Shown: in pieces, positions 8,864-18,683 of the stretch
Layout: every line of letters starts with the position of its first letter
Position numbering within the stretch: position 1 is the first letter of the stretch
NCBI RefSeq assembly: GCF_000317515.1
Contig: NC_019738.1
Coordinates: forward strand, 2,558,501 to 2,622,500
Origin: Allocoleopsis franciscana PCC 7113
GTDB taxonomy: Bacteria > Cyanobacteriota > Cyanobacteriia > Cyanobacteriales > Coleofasciculaceae
Reading direction: 5' to 3'
DNA: 64,000 nt
Program-made: the position numbers and the translations under genes
Notes under the pieces: model-generated
Databases searched by the model: none
Told to the model about the DNA's origin: nothing
The model's input: the letters and a program-made list of their open reading frames with translations, nothing else

Positions 8864-11728
8864 ATGATCCCAAGATTCAACCTCCAACTGTTCTGCTTAC
8901 TTTTTGCGGGTGCATTTTTCCTGACTCAAGGATTGCCCAAAATTGTGGGAGCAACCACACCATCGGTTCTTACCCAGACACCTGCGGGAGTAACAATTGT
9001 CCAGAATTCACCCAATCCCACAACATTAGTGGAACAGGGTAAATCTCTCTATGAAGCTGGCAAATTTTCCCAAGCCGTCGCTGTTTTGCAACAGGCAAGA
9101 GAGGCGTTCAAAACTCAGGGAGACAAGCTCAAAGAATCAATGACTTTGAGTAATCTGGCCTTAGCTTATCAGCAACTTGGCTCCTGGTCTAAGGCACAAC
9201 AAGCCCTAACAGAAAGTCTCAACCTACTGCAATCGGAGGAAACGGTTAGGAAGACACCTCAAAGTCGAGCCAGCGAACGATTGCAGATTCTCGCCCAAAC
9301 CTTGGATATTCAAGGTCGTTTTCAATTTTCTGTGGGACAAGTTGAACAAGCGTTGAAAACTTGGCAACAGGCAGCCGCTACCTATGCTCAAACCGACAAT
9401 CAAGACGGGAGACTGCAAAGCCAGATTAACCAAGCCCAAGCGTTACAAAGTATGGGGTTTTATACCAGAGCGTGTAAAACCTTACTCAATACAGTAGGGA
9501 TTGAGAATCAGGATTGTCAAATCTCCAATGAGCAACTACAAACGCTCAAAGCACAACCCGACACTCTGCCCAAGGCGGTGGCTTTGCGGACGCTCGGTGA
9601 TGTGTTGCAATTAGTGGGCGATCTTCAGCAGTCCGAAAATGTTTTGAAGCTAAGTTTGGAAATTGCCCAACGATTGCAATCTCCGGCAAATATTAGTTCC
9701 GCTCGGTTCAGTTTAGCCAATACGGCTCGTGCCCAACGGACGACGAGTGATGATGGGCAATCCCGACAGACGAGTGAAAATCCGTTAACACTCTATCAAC
9801 AGGCAGCAGAGGAAGCCACCTCACCCACACTGCGGGTACAAGCCCAATTAAACCAGGTGAGCTTATTGATCGAAGAACAAAGATTGCCAGAAGCGCGATC
9901 GCTTTTCACTCAAATTCAGTCCCAACTCGATACCTTACCCCCCAGTCGCACCGCCGTTTACGCTGGGATTAACTTGGCTCAGAGTTTGATCAAGCTATCC
10001 CCCTCTGAAGTGGACACCGCCGCTAAGCTTTTGGCAAAAGCAATCGAGCAGGCTAAAAGCTTAGGAGATCAACGTGCTACCGCTTACGCTCTGGGTAATC
10101 TGGGTGATTTATACGAAAAAACGGGACAATTGAGTGAGGCCAAAAACCTCACAGAGGAAGCGCTGGTGCTGGCTCAAACAATTAGCGCACCCGATATTGC
10201 CTATCGCTGGCAATGGCAATTGGGACGATTGCTCAAAGCTCAGGGCAATCGGAAAGAAGCGATCGCGGCTTATGATTCTGCGGTTAAAACCCTCAAAGAT
10301 CTCCGCAGTGACTTGGTGAGTATCAACCCAAACGTCCAGTTCTCATTTCGGGAGAGTGTTGAACCCGTCTATCGCCAGTTCGTTGAGTTGTTGTTGCAAT
10401 CCGACGCCAATCCAGACAACCTCGCGCAAGCTCGTGACGTGATTGAGTCCCTGCAACTGGCAGAACTGGCGAACTTTTTCCGAGAAGACTGTTTAACGGG
10501 AAATCCGATTAAGATTGACCAAATTGACCAAAAGGCGGCGGTAATCTACCCGATTGTCTTAAAAGATCGGTTGGAGGTCATTTTATCACTGCCCAATGCT
10601 CCTTTGCGCCATTATGCGACATCCTTACCTAGGGAAGAGGTAGAAAACACCTTTAATGAGCTTCGCCAAGCGATCGCGTCCTCTAGTGTGAATCCCATCT
10701 CCAGGGGAGAGGTGGAACAGGTAGAACCGGAGTCGAATGCACCGCCAGAAACAGAGAGTGCGGGTACACAACCGGATCGCCGTGGGTTAGGAGCCGTGTT
10801 GAGAGAAGAATGTCGAAGCACCTTAGGCCCTGTACCCCTGTCCTGCCAGAGTTCTCCCACTTCGCAGAATTACTTACCACTGGCTCAGCAAGTGTATCAG
10901 TGGTTAATCAAACCCGTAGAGCAAGAGTTGGCGAAGAGTGAACTGAAAACCCTTGTGTTTGTGTTGGATGGCCCCTTACTAAATCTGCCCATGGCGGTGC
11001 TGCACGATGGGAAGGAGTTTCTGATTGAGAAATATGCGATCGCCTACACGCCAGGACTCAATCTCTTGGATTCCAAACCTCTAGCACGGGGTAAGATTAG
11101 TGCTCTCAAAGCTGGACTCAGTGAAGCGCGAGAAATTACCCTGAGCAGTTCAACAACACCGATCGTCTTTTCTGCCCTTCCTTTTGTAAAGCAAGAATTG
11201 GAAACCATTCAGTCGAATGTCGCTGGTGAGCTACTGCTCAATCAGGACTTTACCACCGCCACCATCCAAAAAGAAATCAACTCGATTCCCTTCCCAGTTG
11301 TACACCTCGCCACCCACGGACAGTTCAGCTCGAATGAAAAAGACACTTTTATTCTGACTTGGGATGACCGCCTGAACGTCAATCAGCTCAACACCTTGCT
11401 GCGCTCCAGAGAAGAAATTGGCAGAAATCCTATTGAACTCTTAGTTCTCAGTGCTTGCCAAACGGCAGCCGGAGATAGACGTGCAGCGCTCGGATTGGCG
11501 GGGGTAGCCGTTAGAGCCGGCGCACGCAGCACACTGGCAACGCTGTGGCTGGTGAGTGATGAGGGAACCGCAGAACTGATGACTCGGTTTTATCAGGAAT
11601 TAACCAATCCCACCATTAGTAAAGCCGAAGCTCTGCGCCGTGCTCAAGTTGCCCTGTTGAAGAATAGCCGCTACCAGCAGAAGCCAGAAATTTGGGCACC
11701 TTATGTACTCGTGGGGAATTGGCTATAG
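8864..11728 (+). CDS. exported TPR-CHAT protease-like protein
   Basis: This 954-residue protein has a signal peptide (about 5-25), TPR-like helical repeats over about 50-500, and a C-terminal CHAT (caspase HetF associated with TPR) domain. The catalytic pair of the caspase-like clan is intact: His818 in HLATHG and Cys865 in LSACQT. CHAT proteins are clan CD peptidases. TPR-CHAT proteins can be proteases controlled by a partner, and they often lie beside haemagglutinin-like secretion genes in cyanobacteria. An upstream ATG at 8774 would add 30 residues and overlap tpsB, but it would bury the signal peptide, so 8864 is preferred. The gene follows tpsB by 35 bases. A role in processing the exported TpsA is inference. 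Confidence 0.88.
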   Translation: MIPRFNLQLFCLLFAGAFFLTQGLPKIVGATTPSVLTQTPAGVTIVQNSPNPTTLVEQGKSLYEAGKFSQAVAVLQQAREAFKTQGDKLKESMTLSNLALAYQQLGSWSKAQQALTESLNLLQSEETVRKTPQSRASERLQILAQTLDIQGRFQFSVGQVEQALKTWQQAAATYAQTDNQDGRLQSQINQAQALQSMGFYTRACKTLLNTVGIENQDCQISNEQLQTLKAQPDTLPKAVALRTLGDVLQLVGDLQQSENVLKLSLEIAQRLQSPANISSARFSLANTARAQRTTSDDGQSRQTSENPLTLYQQAAEEATSPTLRVQAQLNQVSLLIEEQRLPEARSLFTQIQSQLDTLPPSRTAVYAGINLAQSLIKLSPSEVDTAAKLLAKAIEQAKSLGDQRATAYALGNLGDLYEKTGQLSEAKNLTEEALVLAQTISAPDIAYRWQWQLGRLLKAQGNRKEAIAAYDSAVKTLKDLRSDLVSINPNVQFSFRESVEPVYRQFVELLLQSDANPDNLAQARDVIESLQLAELANFFREDCLTGNPIKIDQIDQKAAVIYPIVLKDRLEVILSLPNAPLRHYATSLPREEVENTFNELRQAIASSSVNPISRGEVEQVEPESNAPPETESAGTQPDRRGLGAVLREECRSTLGPVPLSCQSSPTSQNYLPLAQQVYQWLIKPVEQELAKSELKTLVFVLDGPLLNLPMAVLHDGKEFLIEKYAIAYTPGLNLLDSKPLARGKISALKAGLSEAREITLSSSTTPIVFSALPFVKQELETIQSNVAGELLLNQDFTTATIQKEINSIPFPVVHLATHGQFSSNEKDTFILTWDDRLNVNQLNTLLRSREEIGRNPIELLVLSACQTAAGDRRAALGLAGVAVRAGARSTLATLWLVSDEGTAELMTRFYQELTNPTISKAEALRRAQVALLKNSRYQQKPEIWAPYVLVGNWL

Positions 11729-11786
11729 CTGATCGCTGGTAACATTTCTAGCGCAGGCAGGATGCCCAACTTAACAAGGAGCCTAA

Positions 11787-12092
11787 TCACTGCTGATTCT
11801 CCTGTTCCGGGTTGTCCACCTGAATCGGCGGTTGATTCGGAGTTTCTAGGGCATCCGGTGTCTCGATGGGAGAAGGACTGACTTCAAGTATCTGCTCCGA
11901 GGGCGGTTGCTCCAAGTTTCCTTCTAGACTAAAGGGTTCTCCTTCTCCTTGAAGCACTTGAATCTCTCGTTCCAATTGCTCCCGTCCCCGCTCAAAAAAG
12001 TCTTGAGAAGGGTTACGGATTTGAGCTGTTACTGGAACTGTTAAGCCGATAGTGCCAATCAGTGTGGAGACTAAAACTAGTTTAATGTTCAT
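11787..12092 (-). CDS. small exported acidic protein
   Basis: The 101-residue product starts with a clear signal peptide (MNIKLVLVSTLIGTIGLTVP, cleavage expected near ...VTAQ). A short charged helix with FFERGREQLEREI follows, then a Pro/Glu-rich low-complexity tail. It contains no Cys. I do not recognise a domain. It lies between the CHAT gene and the TpsA gene, tail to tail with the former, so it may belong with the secretion locus, but nothing in the sequence proves this. Confidence 0.65.
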   Translation of the reverse strand: MNIKLVLVSTLIGTIGLTVPVTAQIRNPSQDFFERGREQLEREIQVLQGEGEPFSLEGNLEQPPSEQILEVSPSPIETPDALETPNQPPIQVDNPEQENQQ

Positions 12093-12394
12093 AAAAGTCT
12101 CACAAAAGCGTGAAAGCTGCCTTATGACCTTTTCCTGGACTCACTTCTAGTAAGCCAAAATTGTGACAGAATGGCTTCAACCATCAGAGTGATTCAGTAG
12201 CGCAAGAAGCTAAAAAATTAGGCATTACGTAATTATTGCTGGTTAGCAAGTACTAATCGTCACTCAATAAGCAATCTACAAGGAATCTACAAGTCAAAGT
12301 TGGTATCAGTAATTCCAAAACCAAATGTTTACACGATTCTTCCGGCATAATAGGTTTTTGGCTGTGCATCATCTGACTCTCTCTATAGGGAGGA
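12093..12394. other. intergenic stretch, no gene seen
   Basis: About 300 bases lie between two minus-strand genes. No RNA gene, repeat or convincing terminator was found. It should contain the promoter of the small exported protein gene. Confidence 0.35.
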
Positions 12395-12859
12395 TTATTC
12401 CCGATGCTCCTGATAATCTTCGGAAGACTTGGGGTCTAATTCCCATCGGCTATCATCACGCTCTTCCAAAATATCGTTAGTTCGGAGGAATGCCTGGTCA
12501 TCATATTCGACGCCTACAGCCGTTCCCAGTTCTTCAACAATACTTTGATCGGGAGTTGCCACCGTTCCCCCTACAGCCTCATCACCCACCATAGCGGCCT
12601 GATCCCAACGAGCATCCACATCACCCCCCGTGAGTTCTGGGCTTGTTGCTGTATATTCCTCCATCCGGTCATCCATTGTTCGTCCCCCAATTTCCAAACC
12701 TGGCTCTGAGGAAACACCTGTTCCATAAGATTCGGTAATGTCTTGGGGTAAATCGGAAATCATTGGCTCGTCATTATCTTCAACCGGTGTATCCGAAACC
12801 TTAATTGTTCTATCGGTTGTCTTAGCTTCGTTTGCTGTTTTATTTTTAATTTCACCCAT
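12395..12859 (-). CDS. acidic DUF6335-like protein
   Basis: This 154-residue, strongly acidic soluble protein has short conserved blocks: ESYGTGV, then PELTGGDVDARWDQA, then VGDEAVGGTVATPDQ, then ERDDSRWELDPKSSEDY. I recall this pattern from the cyanobacterial DUF6335 family, whose function is unknown. The start at 12859 is preceded on the minus strand by AGGAAA at a suitable distance; an upstream ATG at 12931 would add 24 residues that look like non-coding sequence. It sits 137 bases downstream of the end of the convergently read region and just beyond the tpsA stop, on the same strand as tpsA. Confidence 0.75.
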   Translation of the reverse strand: MGEIKNKTANEAKTTDRTIKVSDTPVEDNDEPMISDLPQDITESYGTGVSSEPGLEIGGRTMDDRMEEYTATSPELTGGDVDARWDQAAMVGDEAVGGTVATPDQSIVEELGTAVGVEYDDQAFLRTNDILEERDDSRWELDPKSSEDYQEHRE

Positions 12860-12996
12860 AATTTTCCTATGAATCTTTTGAAGGCTTATAGATGCAACAT
12901 AGCTAAAAATAAGATGCAGCAGAATCCTCAAATAGGAAGAGAAATGGCTTAATGGATTGTCTCCCTAGACGGGTTATTCACATCGCCTTCATCACT

Positions 12997-15900
12997 CTAA
13001 TTTTTGATGTCCTCGCAGCTAAGGGGTGTTATAAAAGGACTTCGATGTGTCACCGTTGATGCTGAAGCGGTAAGAATCACCTCACCCTTGGAACCATAAA
13101 CCCAACCTTGTGCTTCTACGAGTTCATGTTTGGTCGGTGCAGCAATTGTCACAGGCGTAGGGGGATAGGTAAGACGCGCACTGTCCTCGGTTGTGCGATC
13201 GCCAGAAGTAGTATCCTTAAACTGCTCCTCCTGGGAGTCAAGCGTCACCCAATCAGTTGTCACCGAATCACCTTGTAGTACATCGTTGGGACTGGGCGGT
13301 AAACCTCCGCGTCCGGTAATTATAAATCGGTTCTGTGCCCGATCACCTGCTCGACGGGGAGAACAATTTTGGTTGATTTGGTCTGAGGCATCGACGAGTC
13401 CGGCTGGTAAAGGCGCTAATCTCCTGAAGGGTTCGATAGGGGGGATTGTAACTGTACCACTCGAACCGCTTTGGGATGCGGCTGAGATATCAGTGCGATC
13501 GTTATCAAACAAGGAAGAGAAGGCATTAGAAATAATATCCGATTGATTGTTCGGTAACCGACCAAAATTATCCGAAATATCCACGCGGCTGTTGCCACGA
13601 AAGCGAGACAAATCACCAGGGTTTCGCCCTACCGCTACTGCACGGTTATTCTCGAACAAATCAACCAGAAAGGCTGGAGAAATAATCCTGATATTGCCAC
13701 CCGGCCCTGCATCGGCATTCGCCAAAATGTCACTATCTTCTAATGCAAGAAATGTTTCAGAGTTAATCGTAATATTGCCGCCCCCCCCCGTGCTATTAAA
13801 TACACTGCTACTAATTAAACTGCTGTTACGTAAACGAACATCTCTGGCATTGATATTAATATCACCGCCACCTGATTGAACAGAAGTTGCCAGAATATCT
13901 CCCCGGCTCGATTGCAAATTATCTCGGACATTAATCGATATATTGCCAGCCCTGTTGGCACCTTGGCTACGACTACTGATGCGTCCGTCGTTGTTTAGAG
14001 AGAGGGAATTAGCTTGTAACTGAATATTCCCGCCAAATCCCTCACCGAAACTCGTCGTTGATATAGTTCCAGCATCTTGGAGTGTTAATTGTCCGGTTGT
14101 AACAGCGAGATTACCCGCAGAGGCTTTACCATAAGCTTGTGTAGAAAGAAGGCCGTTAGTTGCCACATTCACTGAATCTGTGGCAGTTACGGTTAAGTTT
14201 CCTGAATTGCCTTGAGTAAAATTTCCTTGCGCCGCAGCGTTGACACTATTGCGAATAAGTTCAACAGATGCGGGTGAATAAATGTTCGGGTCAAGAATAC
14301 TGAAGTCAAAAGTACTGGCATCAAGACTACTGGTGAAGACTTTGCCTGACGTGAGGATATTTAAGTTCTTCGTTTCTATCGCGAGGTTGCCTCCCGCACC
14401 CGTACCGAGAGTTCCTGTTGATAAAATACCATTGTTAATTACATTGACTGAGTTTGCAGCCCGAACATTCAGATTTCCGGCATTGCCTTGACCGGCACTA
14501 CTCGTCAATACACCACTCCCGTCACTGATGGTTAAATTCCCAGTTTCAATGTCGAGATTTGCCCCTGCTCCTGATCCATAGAAGAGGCTACTTATAACAC
14601 TTCTATTGCTAACAGTAACCGATTCTGAATTGCGTACTGTAATGCTGCCAGCGTTGTCTTGGTTATTAGAGCCTGTACCTACTATAGAGTTGTTTTGAAC
14701 GGTCAGATTCTTGGTATTGATCGCAATATTTCCTCCCGCTCCTATACCAGTAGAGACAGCAGAGACAATGCCGCGATCGCTTACAATCATCGAGTCGGTA
14801 GCTCGAATGTTTAAGTTTCCGCCATTACCCGTTGCTGCCCTCACATCGATTAAGGCACCATCTTGAACGAGTAATCGATTTGTATCTATTGCGATCGCTC
14901 CTGCATTACCAGTTCCTTCAAGAGCACGGGCAAGTAAACCACCACAGCCATAAGAACCGTAACAACCATAACTCGGTGCATTTCCAATCAGCGCAATGTC
15001 TGAAGCTTGAATCCTTATCTCTCCAGAAGTTTGGTTATTGAAGCTGGCAACGAAAACTCCTGCTCCATCACGCGCTAGCAACCGCCCTGTATTAATCGCA
15101 ATTCTCCCGTTACCTCCAGTGCTTCCTGGTTGGTTGTTGGCGAAAAATCCACTGGCTTCTTTATCTCCAAATGCAACTCCAATCAGTTCAATTTCATTAG
15201 CTCGAACTGTTACCTCTCCTGCGTTCCCAGAGCCATACGTTGCAGCAATTATCTGCGCTCCATTGCGAGCAGTCAACCGCCCTGTTTGTATCTCAATTTT
15301 TCCGGCATTCCCCCTTGGGATGGAACCTAGGCTGCGAATAGCTGAAGCGCTGATCTGAGAATTTCCATAGATACCCGTGCTATCCATTTCAATCTCAGGT
15401 ACCCGAATAGTAACAATGCCACCATTGCCGTCAAATATACCATCGGCTGTAAGTTGTCCCCCATTCAATAGCCTTAAACGTGCAGCATCAACGTTTACAT
15501 TGCCACCAATTGAATTAGGAGATACGCGATCGGCGGACACTTTAGAGTTATCAATCAAGATAGTTCCTGCCGCTGTGATAAATAAGTCTCTTGTACTATC
15601 AACGCTAGAAATGCCAGTGATAAATAAGTTGCCTCCCGCGTTGAATGATATATCACCCAAGTTAGACCTAATCTGAGATCTACCTGTGATAGAAATATCT
15701 CCTCTTGCAGCTAAAGAAATATTTCCTGTGTTCCCAGGAAAAGAAAGCAGATTACCATCAACTGTGATAGAACCCGTTGCTCCATTACCAGCACCAGCAA
15801 TGAGCTGGATGTTGCCACCATGAGGGCTAATCCAATTACTGACAAAGGTATTGACAACAATATTGTTGCCAGCAATGAATCGCATATCGCCACCTTTCGT

Positions 15901-17145
15901 TTCAAAACTATTGCCTACAGGAAGAGCAACGGTAATATTATTACCCGCTTGGGCAGTGAGTCCTACTCCCGGCGCAGCAATATTAATACCTGTACTAAAT
16001 GTGATGTTATTCGTTGCCTGAAGGACAACATTTGCTAGTGCGTTATTAATAACTGATGCATCTATCTGTGCTAAGGGAAAGGGTGGATCAGTGAAAAGAA
16101 GATTGGTGCTAGTAGTATTGCCACCTGTTGCTACAATCTCTATGTCTGTTGGATCGAGTAAGAGTGTGCCAAAGCTGCCCTTAGGTGCAGAGGTATTGAC
16201 ATTGCCCTGAAAGTCTAAAAACTGTCCTCCCGATACCTCAACAAACCCTCCATTTCCTCCATCCTTGCCACCACGAACACGAATATTACCGTAGAATCGG
16301 GTACTCTCATCAGACCAGATAATTACTTTCCCACCATTACCATTGTCAAGAGCATCCGCGTTAATCGTTACATCTTTACTCACAAAGCTACGCGACGCAT
16401 TGGGAACTGTCCCTTTCCCTTGGTAATCTCCCCCGATTAATACCGTACCGCCACCGCCAACGGCTGATACATCAATTAGAGCATTGTCCAATAAGGCGAT
16501 GCGATCGCCTAATACTTGAACTGTCCCTCCTGGTGCTACCAATTGCCCGGTATTGGTAACAGTTGTACCAAATAGCGTTATATTTGCATTGGATTTCACA
16601 GCCAAATTTCCAGCATTATTAATTGTTCCAGAGGGCTGTGTGCCATATTGCACACCAAGGGGTGTACTAATTGTCAGCAGGGGTTGAGATGCTGTGTCTG
16701 TTGCCTTGAACTGAGTACCATCGGCAAAGACAATGCGATCGCTTGTACTGGCAGTAAACGAACCCCCAATATCTAAGCGGGCATTTGAACCAAACAGAAT
16801 CCCATTAGGATTGAGGAGAAATAGATTCGCTGTGCCATTGGTTCGAATTAAACCATCAATCTCTGAAGCTGAACTCCCAGTTACACGGCTGAAGATATTC
16901 TCAATCAACGGTGCGTTGTTGAAGTAAGCGGCATTGCCTGTAGGAACAGAAAACTGTGAAAAACTGTGGAATAGGTTACCTCCAGCTTGTGTGCCTCCCG
17001 TAATTTCCCAAATATTGCCCGATCGCGTAACGTTAGTTGGGAGAGTCCCATCAGAGGTAATTTGTGCCACCACTGGGGTAGTGGTTGCTAAATAACATAG
17101 AGAAATTCCAGCCGCTATCCAGTAAGGATTAATGCACCGTTTCAT
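12997..17145 (-). CDS. TpsA exoprotein, filamentous-haemagglutinin-like
   Basis: The 1,382-residue secreted beta-helix protein is the cargo of a two-partner secretion system. A signal peptide (about 1-28, ending VVAQ) leads into the TPS domain (about 30-260), which holds the diagnostic NPNGILFG block near residue 113. The rest is Gly/Asn/Ile-rich repeats with phrases such as GNAG-x-(I/L)-x-(I/V), typical of a right-handed beta helix. Near the end are Cys1261 (NQNCS), the block ITGRGGLPPSP, and a tail with LVEAQGWVYG and a final Cys1377. That tail is also encoded alone at 6536-6775. The matching transporter lies about 4 kb away on the other strand. The role is probably adhesion or a surface layer. 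Confidence 0.92.
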   Translation of the reverse strand: MKRCINPYWIAAGISLCYLATTTPVVAQITSDGTLPTNVTRSGNIWEITGGTQAGGNLFHSFSQFSVPTGNAAYFNNAPLIENIFSRVTGSSASEIDGLIRTNGTANLFLLNPNGILFGSNARLDIGGSFTASTSDRIVFADGTQFKATDTASQPLLTISTPLGVQYGTQPSGTINNAGNLAVKSNANITLFGTTVTNTGQLVAPGGTVQVLGDRIALLDNALIDVSAVGGGGTVLIGGDYQGKGTVPNASRSFVSKDVTINADALDNGNGGKVIIWSDESTRFYGNIRVRGGKDGGNGGFVEVSGGQFLDFQGNVNTSAPKGSFGTLLLDPTDIEIVATGGNTTSTNLLFTDPPFPLAQIDASVINNALANVVLQATNNITFSTGINIAAPGVGLTAQAGNNITVALPVGNSFETKGGDMRFIAGNNIVVNTFVSNWISPHGGNIQLIAGAGNGATGSITVDGNLLSFPGNTGNISLAARGDISITGRSQIRSNLGDISFNAGGNLFITGISSVDSTRDLFITAAGTILIDNSKVSADRVSPNSIGGNVNVDAARLRLLNGGQLTADGIFDGNGGIVTIRVPEIEMDSTGIYGNSQISASAIRSLGSIPRGNAGKIEIQTGRLTARNGAQIIAATYGSGNAGEVTVRANEIELIGVAFGDKEASGFFANNQPGSTGGNGRIAINTGRLLARDGAGVFVASFNNQTSGEIRIQASDIALIGNAPSYGCYGSYGCGGLLARALEGTGNAGAIAIDTNRLLVQDGALIDVRAATGNGGNLNIRATDSMIVSDRGIVSAVSTGIGAGGNIAINTKNLTVQNNSIVGTGSNNQDNAGSITVRNSESVTVSNRSVISSLFYGSGAGANLDIETGNLTISDGSGVLTSSAGQGNAGNLNVRAANSVNVINNGILSTGTLGTGAGGNLAIETKNLNILTSGKVFTSSLDASTFDFSILDPNIYSPASVELIRNSVNAAAQGNFTQGNSGNLTVTATDSVNVATNGLLSTQAYGKASAGNLAVTTGQLTLQDAGTISTTSFGEGFGGNIQLQANSLSLNNDGRISSRSQGANRAGNISINVRDNLQSSRGDILATSVQSGGGDININARDVRLRNSSLISSSVFNSTGGGGNITINSETFLALEDSDILANADAGPGGNIRIISPAFLVDLFENNRAVAVGRNPGDLSRFRGNSRVDISDNFGRLPNNQSDIISNAFSSLFDNDRTDISAASQSGSSGTVTIPPIEPFRRLAPLPAGLVDASDQINQNCSPRRAGDRAQNRFIITGRGGLPPSPNDVLQGDSVTTDWVTLDSQEEQFKDTTSGDRTTEDSARLTYPPTPVTIAAPTKHELVEAQGWVYGSKGEVILTASASTVTHRSPFITPLSCEDIKN

Positions 17146-17432
17146 ATCTATCTTTAGATATAAATTAGGTAGAGTTTTGCATGAATGCAGTCCAGTATAG
17201 TAATGGAAGGGAGCGATCGCCCAGCGCTGAACAATTACGAGTTTTTAAGCACATGAGACGCCCTCTAGTGGCAACTCGTTAAACTTGAAAACAACCCCAC
17301 AAGCGATTGCCCACAACACAAAAATAAAAATTCTTATCCCTTCTGTCCTCGTATGAGCTCCGGTCTACCCTCTGCCTTATGCCTTACGTTCAAGCTAGAC
17401 TCAGCTCGATTCCTTAATTTTTGTTTCACTGA

Positions 17433-18308
17433 ATGCAAGAAACCAGCATCTTCACTCCACACCTAACCGCTGATGGCTCATTTACCTTCTTTTCTTCTGA
17501 ATTTAGTGAATACTTTCACAGTACTCAAGGTGCAAAAGAAGAAGCGCTGATCAAGTTTGTGGAACCTTGCCAGATCGCACAGAAAGCCCAACAACCGGTA
17601 GTACGATTGCTGGATGTCTGTTATGGTCTAGGTTACAACAGCGCTGCTGCCTTAGAAGTTATTTGGGCAACGAATCCCAATTGCCATGTTGAACTGGTGG
17701 CTCTGGAATTAAACCTAATTGTGCCAAAAACCGCGATCGCTCATGATTTACTGAATATTTGGAATCCGCCTATCCCCCAACAATTGGAGAATCTGGCAAC
17801 CTCTCTGGAGGTTCAAACCAATAGACTCCACGCCAAACTACTCCTGGGTGATGCTAGAGTCACCCTGCCGCAGGTGCAGCAATCCCATTTTCAAGCGGAT
17901 GCGATTTTTCTCGATCCCTTCTCTTCCCGCCGCTGTCCCCAGTTATGGACGGTTGAATTTTTCCAACAGCTAGCTGGCTGCTGTGCACCCAGCGGCAGAC
18001 TAGCGACTTACTCCTGTGCCGCTTCTGTGCGGAGTGCCCTGATGACGGCTGGATTTAAAATTGGTTTTACCTTACCCTTGAGGGGTCGGCAACCGGGAAC
18101 TGTAGCAAGTTTGAGTGATGCTGATTTGCCACCTTTGCCGTTGCGATCGCAAGAGCATTTGCAGACTCGTGCCGCTGTGCCTTACCGCGATCCTCAGCTA
18201 TGCGATCCAGCACCTGTTATTTTAGAACGTCGCCAAATCGAACAACAAGCGTCTCCTTTAGAACCAACGTCTCGTTGGCAGAAGCGTTGGTCGAGGGATA
18301 AGCTGTGA
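17433..18308 (+). CDS. mnmD: tRNA 5-methylaminomethyl-2-thiouridine methyltransferase, MnmD type
   Basis: This stand-alone SAM-dependent methyltransferase matches the methyltransferase domain of MnmC (DUF752 type), which makes mnm5(s2)U at the wobble base of certain tRNAs. The 291-residue product has the SAM-binding motif DVCYGLGYNSAAALE (about 60-74), an acidic strand end ALE near 92 and a catalytic-type FLDPFSSRRCPQLWT block near 160-174. The C-terminal FAD oxidase half of enteric MnmC is absent, as in bacteria and plants that have MnmD. No neighbour is clearly co-transcribed. Confidence 0.8.
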   Translation: MQETSIFTPHLTADGSFTFFSSEFSEYFHSTQGAKEEALIKFVEPCQIAQKAQQPVVRLLDVCYGLGYNSAAALEVIWATNPNCHVELVALELNLIVPKTAIAHDLLNIWNPPIPQQLENLATSLEVQTNRLHAKLLLGDARVTLPQVQQSHFQADAIFLDPFSSRRCPQLWTVEFFQQLAGCCAPSGRLATYSCAASVRSALMTAGFKIGFTLPLRGRQPGTVASLSDADLPPLPLRSQEHLQTRAAVPYRDPQLCDPAPVILERRQIEQQASPLEPTSRWQKRWSRDKL

Positions 18309-18683
18309 CGCTATTTAATTTAGCTGTTTAGGGAGCCAGGAAGAGGAATTGAGCGCTTTTATCCTGTTTTCAGAAGATGCAATGTTTTATGCGCTTAAGC
18401 TTATCCGAAAATTTTTTGAAGAAATCACGTTTGAGAAGTTCATCTGTGTTTAACTTAGGATTTAAATCTTTGATCGAACTTTACACAATCTTTGCAATGG
18501 TGATTCATTTGGGATTCTCAGAGTCCAAGCCTTTAAAAATCTCAATAAATCTGTAAATAAGAGGTATTACAGCTTAGAATACAGATCAATTGTGAACAGC
18601 GCTGCATCCAGCAGCTATCAAAACTCTAATTGCACTAATAACTCTTGTTGGGCATAATATAAAACCTGTGCCAGTCCTAGATC
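18309..18683. other. intergenic stretch, probable promoter region
   Basis: This is A+T-rich DNA without a supported gene. A TTGTTG followed by TATAAA-like bases near 18648-18663 could be a weak promoter for the response-regulator gene, but the spacing is poor. No RNA gene was seen. Confidence 0.3.

Noticed and set aside
13193..16038. Several plus-strand open frames inside tpsA
   Set aside because: They are antisense shadows of a long repetitive coding sequence; their composition is not protein-like.
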